Part shown: positions 26,308 through 35,583 of the stretch, one piece after another | How positions within the stretch are numbered: the first letter of the stretch is position 1 | Layout of the letters: every line of letters begins with the position of its first letter | NCBI GenBank assembly: GCA_900546495.1 | Contig: URDN01000008.1 | Coordinates: 6,904-70,903, forward strand | Reading direction: 5' to 3' | DNA from: an uncultured Lachnospiraceae bacterium | GTDB lineage: Bacteria > Bacillota > Clostridia > Lachnospirales > Lachnospiraceae | DNA length: 64,000 bases | Program-made: the position numbers and the translations under genes | The notes under the pieces: model-generated | Database searches by the model: none | The model's input: the letters and a program-made list of their open reading frames with translations, nothing else | Told to the model about the DNA's origin: nothing

Positions 26308-27648
26308 TTATTTGTTTGCTTTCTTGCGGCTTGTGAAGAAGAAGAAAGCTGCTGCTACCATGATTGCACAACCTGCGATTGTGAAGATTGTAGTACCGAT
26401 ACCACCTGTATGCGGAAGTGCAGAAAGTTTTGTATCAGTTACTTTAACAGTAATATTAGCATTCTGTCCTGCGGAAATAGTCTGATTAGGTACATCTACA
26501 ACAGAATAACCCTTCGGTGCTTTTTCCTCAACGATATTGTATGTTCCTTCGTCAAGACCTTTTACTACTACAGATCCGTTTGTAGCTACTACATTTGTCA
26601 CTTTTGTATTCTCAGCATCATCTGCTGTTGCTAATCTGTAAACACCTGTTTCTACCTCAACGAACTCAAGTTTTGTTCCATCAAGAGCAACACTAAATTC
26701 TGCACCTTTCAGAACATTATCTTTTTTATCAACTTTGTTGATTGTGATAGATCCTGTCTCACCTTCTACTTTAGATGGATCAGATGCTTTATTTGTTGTA
26801 GCTTCATTGGAGTATTTTCCTGTTCCTGTTACTTTTGCTGTAACATTTACTGTTACAGTTTTTCCAGCATGTGTATTCTCAGTTCCAATATAATCAGCTG
26901 CAAAATTTACTGTTACAGCTTCTGTTGACGGTAAACACTTATCTAAAGTATAGTCTGATCCTGCGCTAAGTGTATCTTCTCCAACTTTAACTTCAATATT
27001 TGTAATTGTCATTCCAGTTGGTGTATCTGTGATTGTAAATGTTCTGTTCTTTGTTCCATCTTCATAACTTGGGAAAGTTGTTGTAATTACAAACGGAATG
27101 CTGTCACCAAGTTTTACAAACTTGTCAGAATCATCGTTCTTAAATGTTTTAACTACCTGATAATCAGAAGCTTTTGCACTGATTGTTTTCTGAGCAGGTA
27201 CCATTAAATTATCGCTGTCATAATCATATGTAAAATCACCCATTACGTTGTACACAGTGGTATCACCGTTTGCAGTAATAAGATATGCGCCAATTTCCAG
27301 GTTATCAAATTCTGCTGTTCCATTAGAAACTTCCTTAGCTGCCTGATATAAATTAGCATCAGTTGCAATTTCTTTTAAGGCATTCCAGTTAATTGTTACC
27401 GGATCTTTTGTAAGATCAACCTTACCTTTTGCCCAATTTTCTACTTTCCACTCACTATTAGCTTCATCCCATGAAACCACTTTGTAAATTTTTACAGTTG
27501 TTTTTTCCTTTGTCAGACCTTCCACTGTAATCTTACCTGTAGCTGCCTGAGTAGCTGTTCCAGCTTCCGTTGCAAAAGCTGTCATACTCATTCCGAGTAC
27601 CATTGCGAGTGATAAAATCACTGCGAAGAATTTTTTCATCTTTTTCAT
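26308..27648 (-). CDS. Major sortase-assembled pilin (LPHTG)
   Basis: 446 residues: signal peptide (ends TAFA), then an N-terminal domain (about 30-165). A middle domain of the isopeptide-forming D2 type follows (..YQVVKTFKNDDSDKFVKLGDS, ..FTITDTPTGMTI), then a C-terminal SpaA-like domain with the E-box EEKAPKGY. The sorting signal is LPHTGG, hydrophobic helix, KKANK tail. A canonical YPKN pilin motif is not visible; Lys in MVPAQKT, before the middle domain, is the best candidate for the polymerisation lysine. It is preceded by a leader with two small hairpins (CCCG-TTT-CGGG in 27688-27709; AGCGGC/GCCGCT at 27731-27747). Confidence 0.9.
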   Translation of the reverse strand: MKKMKKFFAVILSLAMVLGMSMTAFATEAGTATQAATGKITVEGLTKEKTTVKIYKVVSWDEANSEWKVENWAKGKVDLTKDPVTINWNALKEIATDANLYQAAKEVSNGTAEFDNLEIGAYLITANGDTTVYNVMGDFTYDYDSDNLMVPAQKTISAKASDYQVVKTFKNDDSDKFVKLGDSIPFVITTTFPSYEDGTKNRTFTITDTPTGMTITNIEVKVGEDTLSAGSDYTLDKCLPSTEAVTVNFAADYIGTENTHAGKTVTVNVTAKVTGTGKYSNEATTNKASDPSKVEGETGSITINKVDKKDNVLKGAEFSVALDGTKLEFVEVETGVYRLATADDAENTKVTNVVATNGSVVVKGLDEGTYNIVEEKAPKGYSVVDVPNQTISAGQNANITVKVTDTKLSALPHTGGIGTTIFTIAGCAIMVAAAFFFFTSRKKANK

Positions 27649-27768
27649 CTCGTCGTCTCCTTTTCTTTTAGGGCATTGCCCGTTTATCTTGTCCCGTTTC
27701 GGGAAGATAGTTAAATTAATTAGTTGTTGTAGCGGCGGTGAGCCGCTGAAAAGTTAAATCAGTTGTTT

Positions 27769-30700
27769 TTATCTTTTCAGCACCTCCCTGCATTTGTTTT
27801 TGTATAAGATCCATGCGGCTGCTCCCATGAGAAGCATTCCACCAATCATATACAAGAAGATTCCAGGTCCGCCGGTATGAGGCAGTTCATAAAGCAAATT
27901 ATTTGCTACCGTAATGATGTAGGTATTATTTTGTTTTTCAATCTTTACATTTGTATTTTCTGAAACTGTAATACCATCATCATTTACTGTTACAGTAATT
28001 GGATCTGCCAGTTTGGTATAACCTGATGGTGCTTTCACCTCGGTCAATATATATGTTCCATAAGTTATATCACCCTCTAATACTAGACCGTCTTCACCAG
28101 AAATATATGTTCCATTTGTATTTGTACCAATAGTCACTTGGTTTCCATTATTGTCTAGTAGCGTAAATTCTGCACCTTTCAGATAAATATCAGATGTACC
28201 TTCCGCATGTCTTGTCTTCAGGATTTTAATTTTCTGAGTGTTCTTGGTATTTGTAATGGTATAACTATTACCAGATGTACTATACGTTACTGTGTATGTT
28301 GTTCCGCTGATGGTTGTTGTTCCATCTGGTGCTATCATACTGTATCTATGACCATTATAATTAATTGTTCCAGTGTCATCCAGCTTCAACTCACGAATAC
28401 CGCCATAGTTATCTGATTCTTCTACAGTGAAAGAACCACTGTAATTTTTTCCAGGTAACAATTCAAGTATGCGTCCCGAAACTGGGTTTCCACTTTTATC
28501 AATTAACTGTACTAAAACGGTATCCTTTGGATCACTGATTCCCACCCAATTTTTGTTAACATTAATCTGTTCAACTTGAACAACTGGTTTTCTATAATTT
28601 TCTGTAACGTTGCTATCTTTCCACTTATAGGAAATCGTTGCTTGGCTGTTTGAATAGAAACCTACCTGTTTTGATGATGTTCCATTTCCAACTGCAGAAT
28701 AACCATTTAAAGATGCATCTGTGTAATCATCACCTTGGTTTGTATAACCATCGTTTTGATACTTATCAAATGCAGTCTGGTTTGGCACAACATTTGTGAT
28801 GGACAGATAATAATAGTAATCTTTTTTGAAAGTATAATCATTTTCAAATTTTAGTGTTGCAGTTTTACTATCTTTATCATAACTTACCGTAGCAATTTTA
28901 TCACTACCTTCGTAAACCTCACCACCAATTAAAGAACCATCCGTTAATGTAAATTCACGTCCATTGCCTGCCACATCTGTGTAATTATTTGCATTTTTCC
29001 GTGCGATATTTACTTTAATTTTTGTATTAGCTGTTGTATCAACATACTCGCTTAATGTATCAGTAATTGTAACCTCTGAGCATGCCAGAGTTAAGATGTC
29101 ACCTGCAATACTAGTGAATTCTTCTGTAAGATCGGAAGGATCTGAATAATTAATAGCTCTTTTGGTACTTGCACTAACTGCTCCAGATAGCCTATTTAAA
29201 ATATCTAAACCACTGATTTGTTCATAAATATCGTATCCTTTAGAATAAGTTCCACCATCTGGACAAGTTCCTTGGTGCCAATAACTATTATGATCCCAAT
29301 ATGGATTATCATCATGTGTATAAATATTAATAGAGCCTGGAAGTCCAATTCCAACTGCATAAAACCTCTCGCAGCTAATCTTACTAGCAGATCTTACTGC
29401 AGCCTCAAGCGTTCTTTTGCTTGTCTCATTTCCATATCCATATGGGTTTGTTCCGTAGTAGGTCGGTTTTCCATCTGTCAGGAAAATAACAATTTTCTTT
29501 GCATTTTCTCTACTACTGCTATTTATTGCAGTGGCAGCTTGGGATAATCCCTGGTCGTAATTTGTTCCGCCATCTGCGGACAATTCTCCTGCTTTTTTCT
29601 TCAGTTTTTTTCCATCAACCCAATTATCTGTTTTTGTCTCAGCTGATGAACTAAAGGTGACTAATTTGTATTTTGTATCTACTGTTTCCTTTTTTGCATC
29701 GAAGGCATCTACTAAGGCGTTAATTGCATTTTTTGTACTTGTTAAATTACTTCCTTTCATACTACCTGAAGTATCAACCACCAACACAATATCAACAAAA
29801 GCTTTCTTTACATCGAAGCCAATTGTTCCAGAAGCATTCAGTGTAATATCATATGTACCATTGTCATTACGTTTGATGTACTTTTCATGAAACATCTTGC
29901 TTTCAACAGTTTCACCGGAACCGCCATTCGGAGAATAGTTATTTTTAAATTCTACGCTCCTGGAATTTCCAACTACAATGTTCATATTTGTAGATGTTAT
30001 TCCGCTTCCGGCTACCGTACTGTCTACGAATATAGATGTATTTCTAGTATATCCCGATACATCTAATGTACCTTCTTCTTTGACGTTGATGTTTCCACAT
30101 TTATCCTGTGGAATATTCACAATCGTACTTCCTTTGTAAACACCATTTTCATATGTCCAGGTCATATCATTATATGATAATGTTCTTACATCGCCTACTT
30201 TAAACTGAAGCTGTTTAGCCAATGTCTCTGCAGCTTTAGCACTCAAACCGGTAATGGTTTTAGTTACAGTAACATTTGCTGTACCTGCTACTGGTGTCAA
30301 TCTGTCTCGTGTAAATTTTACATTATCAATAAAGTTTCCGACTGTAGCATCATTGGATGCTGTACTACCTGCAACGAAGAAGAAACGTGTAGAATACTGA
30401 TTACTTGCTACCGTATAAGTTCCCTGATGAGTTGTCCAAGAACGATCTCCGTCTGTATAGGTAGCAACCATTGCTCCCGGATAGTTTTCCTTATGATTGA
30501 CAACAGCTAACACCTGACCCTGGGTTGTAATATTTTTAGCCAGGTTACTGGACATTGCAACAACATACATTGTATCCTTTTCTTCTGGAGAGTTATCTCT
30601 TCCGTTTGATCCTCGTGCTCTGTGTGCCACCTGATAATTTAAAACTTCTCCAGGTGTCGTAAGGACATCCTGATATAATGCTCCGGCGGCGGCACAGTTA

Positions 30701-32025
30701 AGTTCTGCAAACTGGTTTCCATCTGCTGCTATCTCATCTCCATGCCAATTATATCGATCTCCGTCATCCTGACGTTTTAATGATGGTCCTAATGTCGTAA
30801 CAATTTCGATATCCGCGCCTTCCGAATCAGACCATCTGGAATCTACTGCAGCATGTGTACCTGTTGTCTGCCAAACACCGTCTAATGTTTTATAATTTTC
30901 ATTTGAAAACTGCCAGTTATTTGTATTCTGATGATACTTCGTAACACTTGGTGTCTCAAAACTTCCATTCTGTACTTCATAGTATCCGGTCACATTATAT
31001 ACAGAACTTGTTGCAAGAACTGGCGCACCATCGTTTGGTAATCCATACTCGTTCAGATCGCTTTTACTATAAGCTTCTACTGTATAAGTTACTGACTTAT
31101 TTCCATTATATCCGAGTGCGCCACCATTCAATGCTATGTAAAGTTCTTTACCATCTGAACTGATATCTTTTCCAAGATTTGTTCCTGTTGTACTGGAATA
31201 CTGTGTTGGAATCTGTCTTTCCGCTGTTGCTCCATTAACACTTCTGTACCATACATATCCAACATCTGCCGTTGTATCACTGTAGTTAGCTGTCAGTTTT
31301 CCATAATTTTCTGTAATACTTACGGTTTTTTCTACATTTGCTACTGCCTGCACATTATCATTTTTCTGAGTAGTTGTTTCATCCTCTACCTTTGCTCCTG
31401 TGGTTACAGGATCAGCTGCAAATTTTTCTTCGGTATTTTCATCTTCCTCTTCTGCTTCAGTTACATCGAAAATACCACATACAACTGTCTCAGCACCAAA
31501 TGTCTGTGCTGTAAACTGTAATCCACCGTTTTCATCTGTGTCTGCATCCATCAGAGTCGTTGTATTCTGTCTGTCATCTGCGAAAGCCATTACATTCTCT
31601 GTATCAATACTTGTTCCTGACACATGGAATGTGATTGGCTGCTGAGGTATCTGTTTTTCACCGTTTACATAAAATGTAACATCAGCCATCACATAATTGT
31701 TCAGTGTATAACCTGTTTCACCGTTTGCCTCAAGCTGCTGCTGTACACGGTCAAGAACACCGTCTGCACCGACGTCTGCCTGTACATCCATCTGTATATT
31801 TGCGTCCGATGAACTTGCCAGGAATGTGCCCTCCGGAATATCCGCGATCAGTGTTCCAACATCTTCACCCTCTGCATTTTTTATTACTCGCTCCAGCGTT
31901 GCTGCCTGACACGCAACGGACTGAAGTCCAACATTTTCATTGGCAAAGGCTGCTATTCCGGTACTTAACACCAGTATCATGCAAAGCACGATTGCCAATA
32001 GCCGTTTTTTCTTTGTATGTTTCAT
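27769..32025 (-). CDS. Giant VWA-domain pilus tip adhesin (LPHTG)
   Basis: 1418 residues with a signal peptide. An N-terminal region (about 30-240) is followed by a jelly-roll-like module at about 350-575 (VQNGSFETP..FAELNCAAAGALYQDV) that may bind carbohydrate. A von Willebrand A domain lies at about 745-1010, with MIDAS motif DTSGS (751-755), GGTNYD and LTDGKP. Cna-B/SpaA-like modules follow (about 1160-1380, with EVKAPSGY). It ends with ELPHTGGPG, hydrophobic helix and KCREVLKR. This is the layout of tip adhesins of Gram-positive pili. Four bases overlap the upstream 70-residue gene. Ligand unknown. Confidence 0.9.
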   Translation of the reverse strand: MKHTKKKRLLAIVLCMILVLSTGIAAFANENVGLQSVACQAATLERVIKNAEGEDVGTLIADIPEGTFLASSSDANIQMDVQADVGADGVLDRVQQQLEANGETGYTLNNYVMADVTFYVNGEKQIPQQPITFHVSGTSIDTENVMAFADDRQNTTTLMDADTDENGGLQFTAQTFGAETVVCGIFDVTEAEEEDENTEEKFAADPVTTGAKVEDETTTQKNDNVQAVANVEKTVSITENYGKLTANYSDTTADVGYVWYRSVNGATAERQIPTQYSSTTGTNLGKDISSDGKELYIALNGGALGYNGNKSVTYTVEAYSKSDLNEYGLPNDGAPVLATSSVYNVTGYYEVQNGSFETPSVTKYHQNTNNWQFSNENYKTLDGVWQTTGTHAAVDSRWSDSEGADIEIVTTLGPSLKRQDDGDRYNWHGDEIAADGNQFAELNCAAAGALYQDVLTTPGEVLNYQVAHRARGSNGRDNSPEEKDTMYVVAMSSNLAKNITTQGQVLAVVNHKENYPGAMVATYTDGDRSWTTHQGTYTVASNQYSTRFFFVAGSTASNDATVGNFIDNVKFTRDRLTPVAGTANVTVTKTITGLSAKAAETLAKQLQFKVGDVRTLSYNDMTWTYENGVYKGSTIVNIPQDKCGNINVKEEGTLDVSGYTRNTSIFVDSTVAGSGITSTNMNIVVGNSRSVEFKNNYSPNGGSGETVESKMFHEKYIKRNDNGTYDITLNASGTIGFDVKKAFVDIVLVVDTSGSMKGSNLTSTKNAINALVDAFDAKKETVDTKYKLVTFSSSAETKTDNWVDGKKLKKKAGELSADGGTNYDQGLSQAATAINSSSRENAKKIVIFLTDGKPTYYGTNPYGYGNETSKRTLEAAVRSASKISCERFYAVGIGLPGSINIYTHDDNPYWDHNSYWHQGTCPDGGTYSKGYDIYEQISGLDILNRLSGAVSASTKRAINYSDPSDLTEEFTSIAGDILTLACSEVTITDTLSEYVDTTANTKIKVNIARKNANNYTDVAGNGREFTLTDGSLIGGEVYEGSDKIATVSYDKDSKTATLKFENDYTFKKDYYYYLSITNVVPNQTAFDKYQNDGYTNQGDDYTDASLNGYSAVGNGTSSKQVGFYSNSQATISYKWKDSNVTENYRKPVVQVEQINVNKNWVGISDPKDTVLVQLIDKSGNPVSGRILELLPGKNYSGSFTVEESDNYGGIRELKLDDTGTINYNGHRYSMIAPDGTTTISGTTYTVTYSTSGNSYTITNTKNTQKIKILKTRHAEGTSDIYLKGAEFTLLDNNGNQVTIGTNTNGTYISGEDGLVLEGDITYGTYILTEVKAPSGYTKLADPITVTVNDDGITVSENTNVKIEKQNNTYIITVANNLLYELPHTGGPGIFLYMIGGMLLMGAAAWILYKNKCREVLKR

Positions 32026-32234
32026 GGCGTCCTCCTTTTATCTTCATCGCTGTTTTCTTCGTCATCATTACGTTTTTCTAATGCACCATCTATCAGTTTT
32101 AGCAGTTCCAGAGTACTTCGAAAGTACTGCTCTCGCTGTTCATCTACCCAGGTAACACTGCCCTGCCAGGTTGCATTCTGCTGATCCATGACTTTTATAA
32201 TAAATGTTTCTGTCTTTTTCTGTCTATTACTCAT
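32022..32234 (-). CDS. Small WQG-domain protein, first gene of the pilus operon
   Basis: 70 residues, cytoplasmic by appearance. The core FIIKVMDQQNATWQGSVTWV..FRSTLELLKLID closely parallels the C-terminus of the 145-residue protein at 32495 (FLLNVKYRQNSSWQGVIQWV..FSSVLELLKILS). I do not recognise the family. The gene starts the pilus operon and overlaps the adhesin gene by 4 bases (translational coupling). A regulatory or assembly-control role is possible, but nothing in the sequence proves it. Confidence 0.65.
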   Translation of the reverse strand: MSNRQKKTETFIIKVMDQQNATWQGSVTWVDEQREQYFRSTLELLKLIDGALEKRNDDEENSDEDKRRTP

Positions 32235-32287
32235 GTCAGTACCTTCTTATCTTTCCAGCTTATCTATCATCTTTGTTGCATATTAGC

Positions 32288-32334
32288 ATTATATATTACC
32301 ACCCATTACACAAAACATTACTTTTCGACATTAT
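32288..32334 (-). promoter_or_regulatory. Pilus operon promoter with GTAAT direct repeats
   Basis: On the minus strand TATAAT (32288-32293) has no good -35 box. Upstream of it lie GTAATA, GTAATG and GTAATG, starting at steps of 10 and 12 bases, then a weaker CATAATG. Direct repeats at about 11-base steps next to a weak -35 are the usual target layout of SARP/BTAD activators. A BTAD activator is encoded just upstream (33027-34265). Confidence 0.5.
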
Positions 32335-32420
32335 GCATTAACCTTTTTATCATTTCTTGTAATTTTATGTTTTTTTGTAATATTATGTAATATTTTTCAT
32401 GGACTCAGTCTATCTTACAT

Positions 32421-32460
32421 ATAAAGCGGATTCCCGACATCTGTCGAAAATCCGCTTTTA
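32421..32460. terminator. Terminator after the 145-residue WQG protein gene
   Basis: Stem AAAGCGGATT / AATCCGCTTT with an inner CGACA / TGTCG pair; T tracts on both sides. It lies 37 bases beyond the stop at 32495. Confidence 0.85.
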
Positions 32461-32494
32461 TTAATCATCGCATTACTACTGTTTATAAAACAAC

Positions 32495-32932
32495 TTATTG
32501 CATCACATTACTTAATATCTTCAGCAGCTCCAGCACACTGGAAAATGAATATGTCAAATTCCCTTCCACCCACTGAATCACGCCCTGCCAGGATGAATTC
32601 TGGCGGTATTTCACATTCAGTAAAAATGTGCCTTTCGCACCGCGTTTTTCCAACACTTCCTGGGGTATACAAACCTTTTCCGGTACAGCTTCCATGGTCG
32701 GTTCTTTTTTTTCAAAGGAACGTATCTGTGTCGCTGATTGTGGAAATTTAATCTGATCAAAAAATTTATCCGCAGTTTCGATCATCCGAATGATATTGCT
32801 GAATTTTAATGGTTCTTTCTTGTAACAATGATAAATCTCTCCTGACATTTCGCCATCTGCAACGCTGTCGATGCAAATGCTGAGCAGGTTTGGCACATGC
32901 CAGGCGATTGACTGCTTCTGCTCCATATTCAT
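32495..32932 (-). CDS. WQG-domain protein next to the BTAD regulator
   Basis: 145 residues. The N-terminal half (VPNLLSICIDSVADGEMSGE..KFSNIIRMIETADKFFDQI) reads like a PilZ- or effector-like small fold but is not assignable. The C-terminal 45 residues are the WQG domain shared with the 70-residue protein starting the pilus operon. It lies about 95 bases behind the BTAD activator gene and ahead of a terminator, so the two are probably co-transcribed. Probably an accessory or modulator of pilus expression (inference from position). Confidence 0.6.
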   Translation of the reverse strand: MNMEQKQSIAWHVPNLLSICIDSVADGEMSGEIYHCYKKEPLKFSNIIRMIETADKFFDQIKFPQSATQIRSFEKKEPTMEAVPEKVCIPQEVLEKRGAKGTFLLNVKYRQNSSWQGVIQWVEGNLTYSFSSVLELLKILSNVMQ

Positions 32933-33026
32933 GCCATTCCCCTTCCAAGTTCTCTGATCATCACTTCATAACGTATTCATACATCAAATATTGTTATATG
33001 ATAACTGTCATGGAATATTTCATCCG

Positions 33027-34265
33027 TTACCATACATTTTTATCCTTTTGAAACTGAATCGGAGAATCCGGATTTTCCACATCTGCAATAGAGGACACAA
33101 AATATTCCAGATTTTTTACCCAGCTTTTATGCTCCCGTGAAAAATATTTCCGGAGACGGTCAAATATCATTCCGCAATTTTCCTTGTTTGTTCCGGTCAG
33201 CAGAATCAAATACTGAGAAGAACTGTATTTCGTAAAAGAATCTCCCAGACGCAGACTGTGTTGGATGGAGTTTTGTAATTCCTCTGTCATCACTGCCAGT
33301 TTCTCCGGTTTCTCCATCGGATGTCCCTTTCCATCTGTGATACTGCAAAGCATCAGATATGCAGACTGACCGTTTCGTTCTAACATTCTGGAAACCAGAC
33401 GGTAGCTGTCGCGGAAACTTGGCAGACTGCAATAGTAAGCGCCGCCGCGGTCACTGTCTTCTTTCAGACGTTCCTTAATCTCGTTAATTTCCCTCGGATT
33501 GGTATGATTCATCTGATTACTCATCTCGTCAAACTGTTTCAGTAAACGATCCGACGGTGTAATACCAAGTTCTTCAAAAAAAAGCTTTGCTGTATCCTCA
33601 TACTCTTTTAACGCTTCTTTAAAACGTTTCAACCTGATAAAACATTCAATACGCACTGACTGCCACTCATCAAACGGATACATCCTGCATGCAGATTCGC
33701 ACAGTGCCAGCACTTCTTCATATTCACCTTTTGTCATCAGGCTCTCGCAAAGTTCCTTTAATGATTCACTGTAGATCTTTTTGTACTGAATACTTTCCAG
33801 AAGCACCCATTCTTCCCCGGACAATGCCGGAAGGAATTCTCCGTGATACATCTGGCAGATCTGTGTTAACAGTTCTTCTTTACGTTCCTTATCTGTGCAT
33901 TCTTTTGATTCTTTATATAAGGAATTCACATCGACTTCCACTCTCATCGGTGCCTGCCAGCTGTAAATACCCTTTTTTATGTGTATATATTCATCTGCCG
34001 GAAGTCCTGCATCAACGATGATCTTTTTCAGACGATGAACTGTAACACGAAGGTTATTCGAGGCATCTGCCAGTTCTTCCCGTACATACAATGCGTTCAG
34101 CAGTTTTTCTCTGGAAATGCCCTGTTCCCCATGATACAAAAGAATCTGTAAAAGTTTCATTGCCTTTGTGGTTGTGTTCTTTCCAAATGATATTGGTTGG
34201 TCCCCATACATAACAGAAAAATCCCCAAGCATGTGAACATTCAATATCGGTAATTTTTCATTCAT
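33027..34265 (-). CDS. SARP/BTAD-family transcriptional activator
   Basis: 412 residues. A winged-helix DNA-binding domain of the OmpR/SARP type lies at about 10-100 (LGDFSVMYGDQPISF.., NNLRVTVHRLKKII). A bacterial transcriptional activation domain of TPR-like helices lies at about 110-250 (VDVNSLYKES.., LALCESACRMYPFDEWQSVR, LKEYEDTAKLFFEELG). The C-terminal domain of about 120 residues has a degenerate GGDEF-like pattern (SLRLGDSFTKYSSSQYLILLTG). The likely target is the pilus operon: the direct repeats at 32288-32334 fit this class of regulator. A clear sigma-A promoter lies at 34311-34339. Confidence 0.85.
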   Translation of the reverse strand: MNEKLPILNVHMLGDFSVMYGDQPISFGKNTTTKAMKLLQILLYHGEQGISREKLLNALYVREELADASNNLRVTVHRLKKIIVDAGLPADEYIHIKKGIYSWQAPMRVEVDVNSLYKESKECTDKERKEELLTQICQMYHGEFLPALSGEEWVLLESIQYKKIYSESLKELCESLMTKGEYEEVLALCESACRMYPFDEWQSVRIECFIRLKRFKEALKEYEDTAKLFFEELGITPSDRLLKQFDEMSNQMNHTNPREINEIKERLKEDSDRGGAYYCSLPSFRDSYRLVSRMLERNGQSAYLMLCSITDGKGHPMEKPEKLAVMTEELQNSIQHSLRLGDSFTKYSSSQYLILLTGTNKENCGMIFDRLRKYFSREHKSWVKNLEYFVSSIADVENPDSPIQFQKDKNVW

Positions 34266-34310
34266 TTTTCTTCCTCGTTTCTATATAACGATTTTCCCTT
34301 GCTTAAGATA

Positions 34311-34339
34311 ATTGTAAAAGTCCCCCGATTATTTGTCAA
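34311..34339 (-). promoter_or_regulatory. Promoter of the BTAD regulator gene
   Basis: On the minus strand TTGACA, 17 bases, TACAAT, giving a short leader before the ATG at 34265. Confidence 0.8.
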
Positions 34340-34382
34340 TCGAAATCTATGATTTGTATCTCTTTTCCTTAATGCTCAAATG

Positions 34383-34391
34383 TGGTATAAT
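34383..34391 (+). promoter_or_regulatory. Extended -10 promoter for the transglutaminase lipoprotein / type IV pilus genes
   Basis: TGGTATAAT, an extended -10 box, with no clear -35 at 17 bases. The start codon at 34504 is about 105 bases downstream. Confidence 0.5.
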
Positions 34392-34503
34392 TACTGTTAA
34401 TTAACATTATAGCAACTATTTTTGTTTTTACTTTTTTGGTAATGTTTTTCAGTATAATAACAGGACAATTTTATACTTATTTATTCAGGAAGGAGGAGGA
34501 TTC

Positions 34504-35496
34504 GTGCTATATCATCGCAAAAAATATCGACACCTGTGTAAAAACAGCGTTCTCCTTTTTCTGCTTTGCTGTGCGCTGTTTTGTTTCGCCGGATGCACTT
34601 CTTCTGACAGTGGTTCCGGCAATACCCAAACAGCGACTGCTGAAAAATCAGATACACAGGATGCACAGGGAACCAGGGATGCAACGCCACAGGTACTGAC
34701 CGCACAGGCTTCCGGGGAAGTCACTTACGGAAGTGATCTGGTGACACTGGATGCCTCTCATACTTCTGATGGCTATGTCATGCTTCGTTACAGTGGCAAC
34801 AATGAAAAGGTCAAAGTTCAGGTAACGCTGCCGGACAGCACAGAATACACCTATCCGGTAACAGCTTCGGAGGATTATTTCGTCTACCCCCTTCCCGGTG
34901 GAAATGGCACGTACAAGATCACGCTGCTGGAATCGGTATCTGCAGAGGATCATCTGTATGCGGTTTCTTTTACACAGGACCTGGACGTTCAGATCTCTGA
35001 TGCATTTTCACCATTTTTATACCCGAATTTTTATGTAAATTTCAATTCTGATTCTGCCTGCGTCAAAAAGGGAGAAGAACTGGCACAGGGTTGTAATACA
35101 GATCTGGATGCCATCACAAATATTTATAACTATGTCATCGAAAATATCACTTACGATGAGAAAAAAGCCGCATCGGTTCCTTATGGTTATATCCCGGTTC
35201 CGGATGACACCCTTTCCTCCGGCACGGGAATCTGCTTTGACTACGCATCCCTGATGTCGGCAATGCTCCGCTCTCAGCGGATTCCAACCAAATTGGATGT
35301 CGGCTACTCCGGCGATGTCTACCACGCATGGATCAGTTGCTATGTAACGGAAGTTGGCTGGGTGGACAATATTATTGAATTTGACGGAAAAAGCTGGTCG
35401 ATCATGGATCCGACACTGGCTGCCAATAACAGTGCTTCCAATGTCAAAAAATACGTCGGTGACGGAAGCAATTATGTAACGAAATATACCTATTAA
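34504..35496 (+). CDS. Transglutaminase-like lipoprotein
   Basis: 330 residues from a GTG start at 34504, 6 bases after AGGAGGAGG. A lipoprotein signal ends in CFAGC (Cys31). A Ser/Thr-rich linker and a beta domain follow. The transglutaminase-like core has Cys in GTGICFDYASLMSAML, His in VYHAWISCYV and Asp in WSIMDPTLAAN, the full Cys-His-Asp triad. In bacteria such proteins act as cysteine peptidases or cross-linkers at the cell surface. It directly precedes the type IV pilus genes, suggesting a link to pilus or wall remodelling (inference). Confidence 0.85.
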   Translation: MLYHRKKYRHLCKNSVLLFLLCCALFCFAGCTSSDSGSGNTQTATAEKSDTQDAQGTRDATPQVLTAQASGEVTYGSDLVTLDASHTSDGYVMLRYSGNNEKVKVQVTLPDSTEYTYPVTASEDYFVYPLPGGNGTYKITLLESVSAEDHLYAVSFTQDLDVQISDAFSPFLYPNFYVNFNSDSACVKKGEELAQGCNTDLDAITNIYNYVIENITYDEKKAASVPYGYIPVPDDTLSSGTGICFDYASLMSAMLRSQRIPTKLDVGYSGDVYHAWISCYVTEVGWVDNIIEFDGKSWSIMDPTLAANNSASNVKKYVGDGSNYVTKYTY

Positions 35497-35583
35497 TCTA
35501 CCTGTTAAATCGAGAAGCAATATTTCTGAAATCAATTTATATGAAAAATATATGTACGAAATCAAAATGGAGGATTCAAAAGA

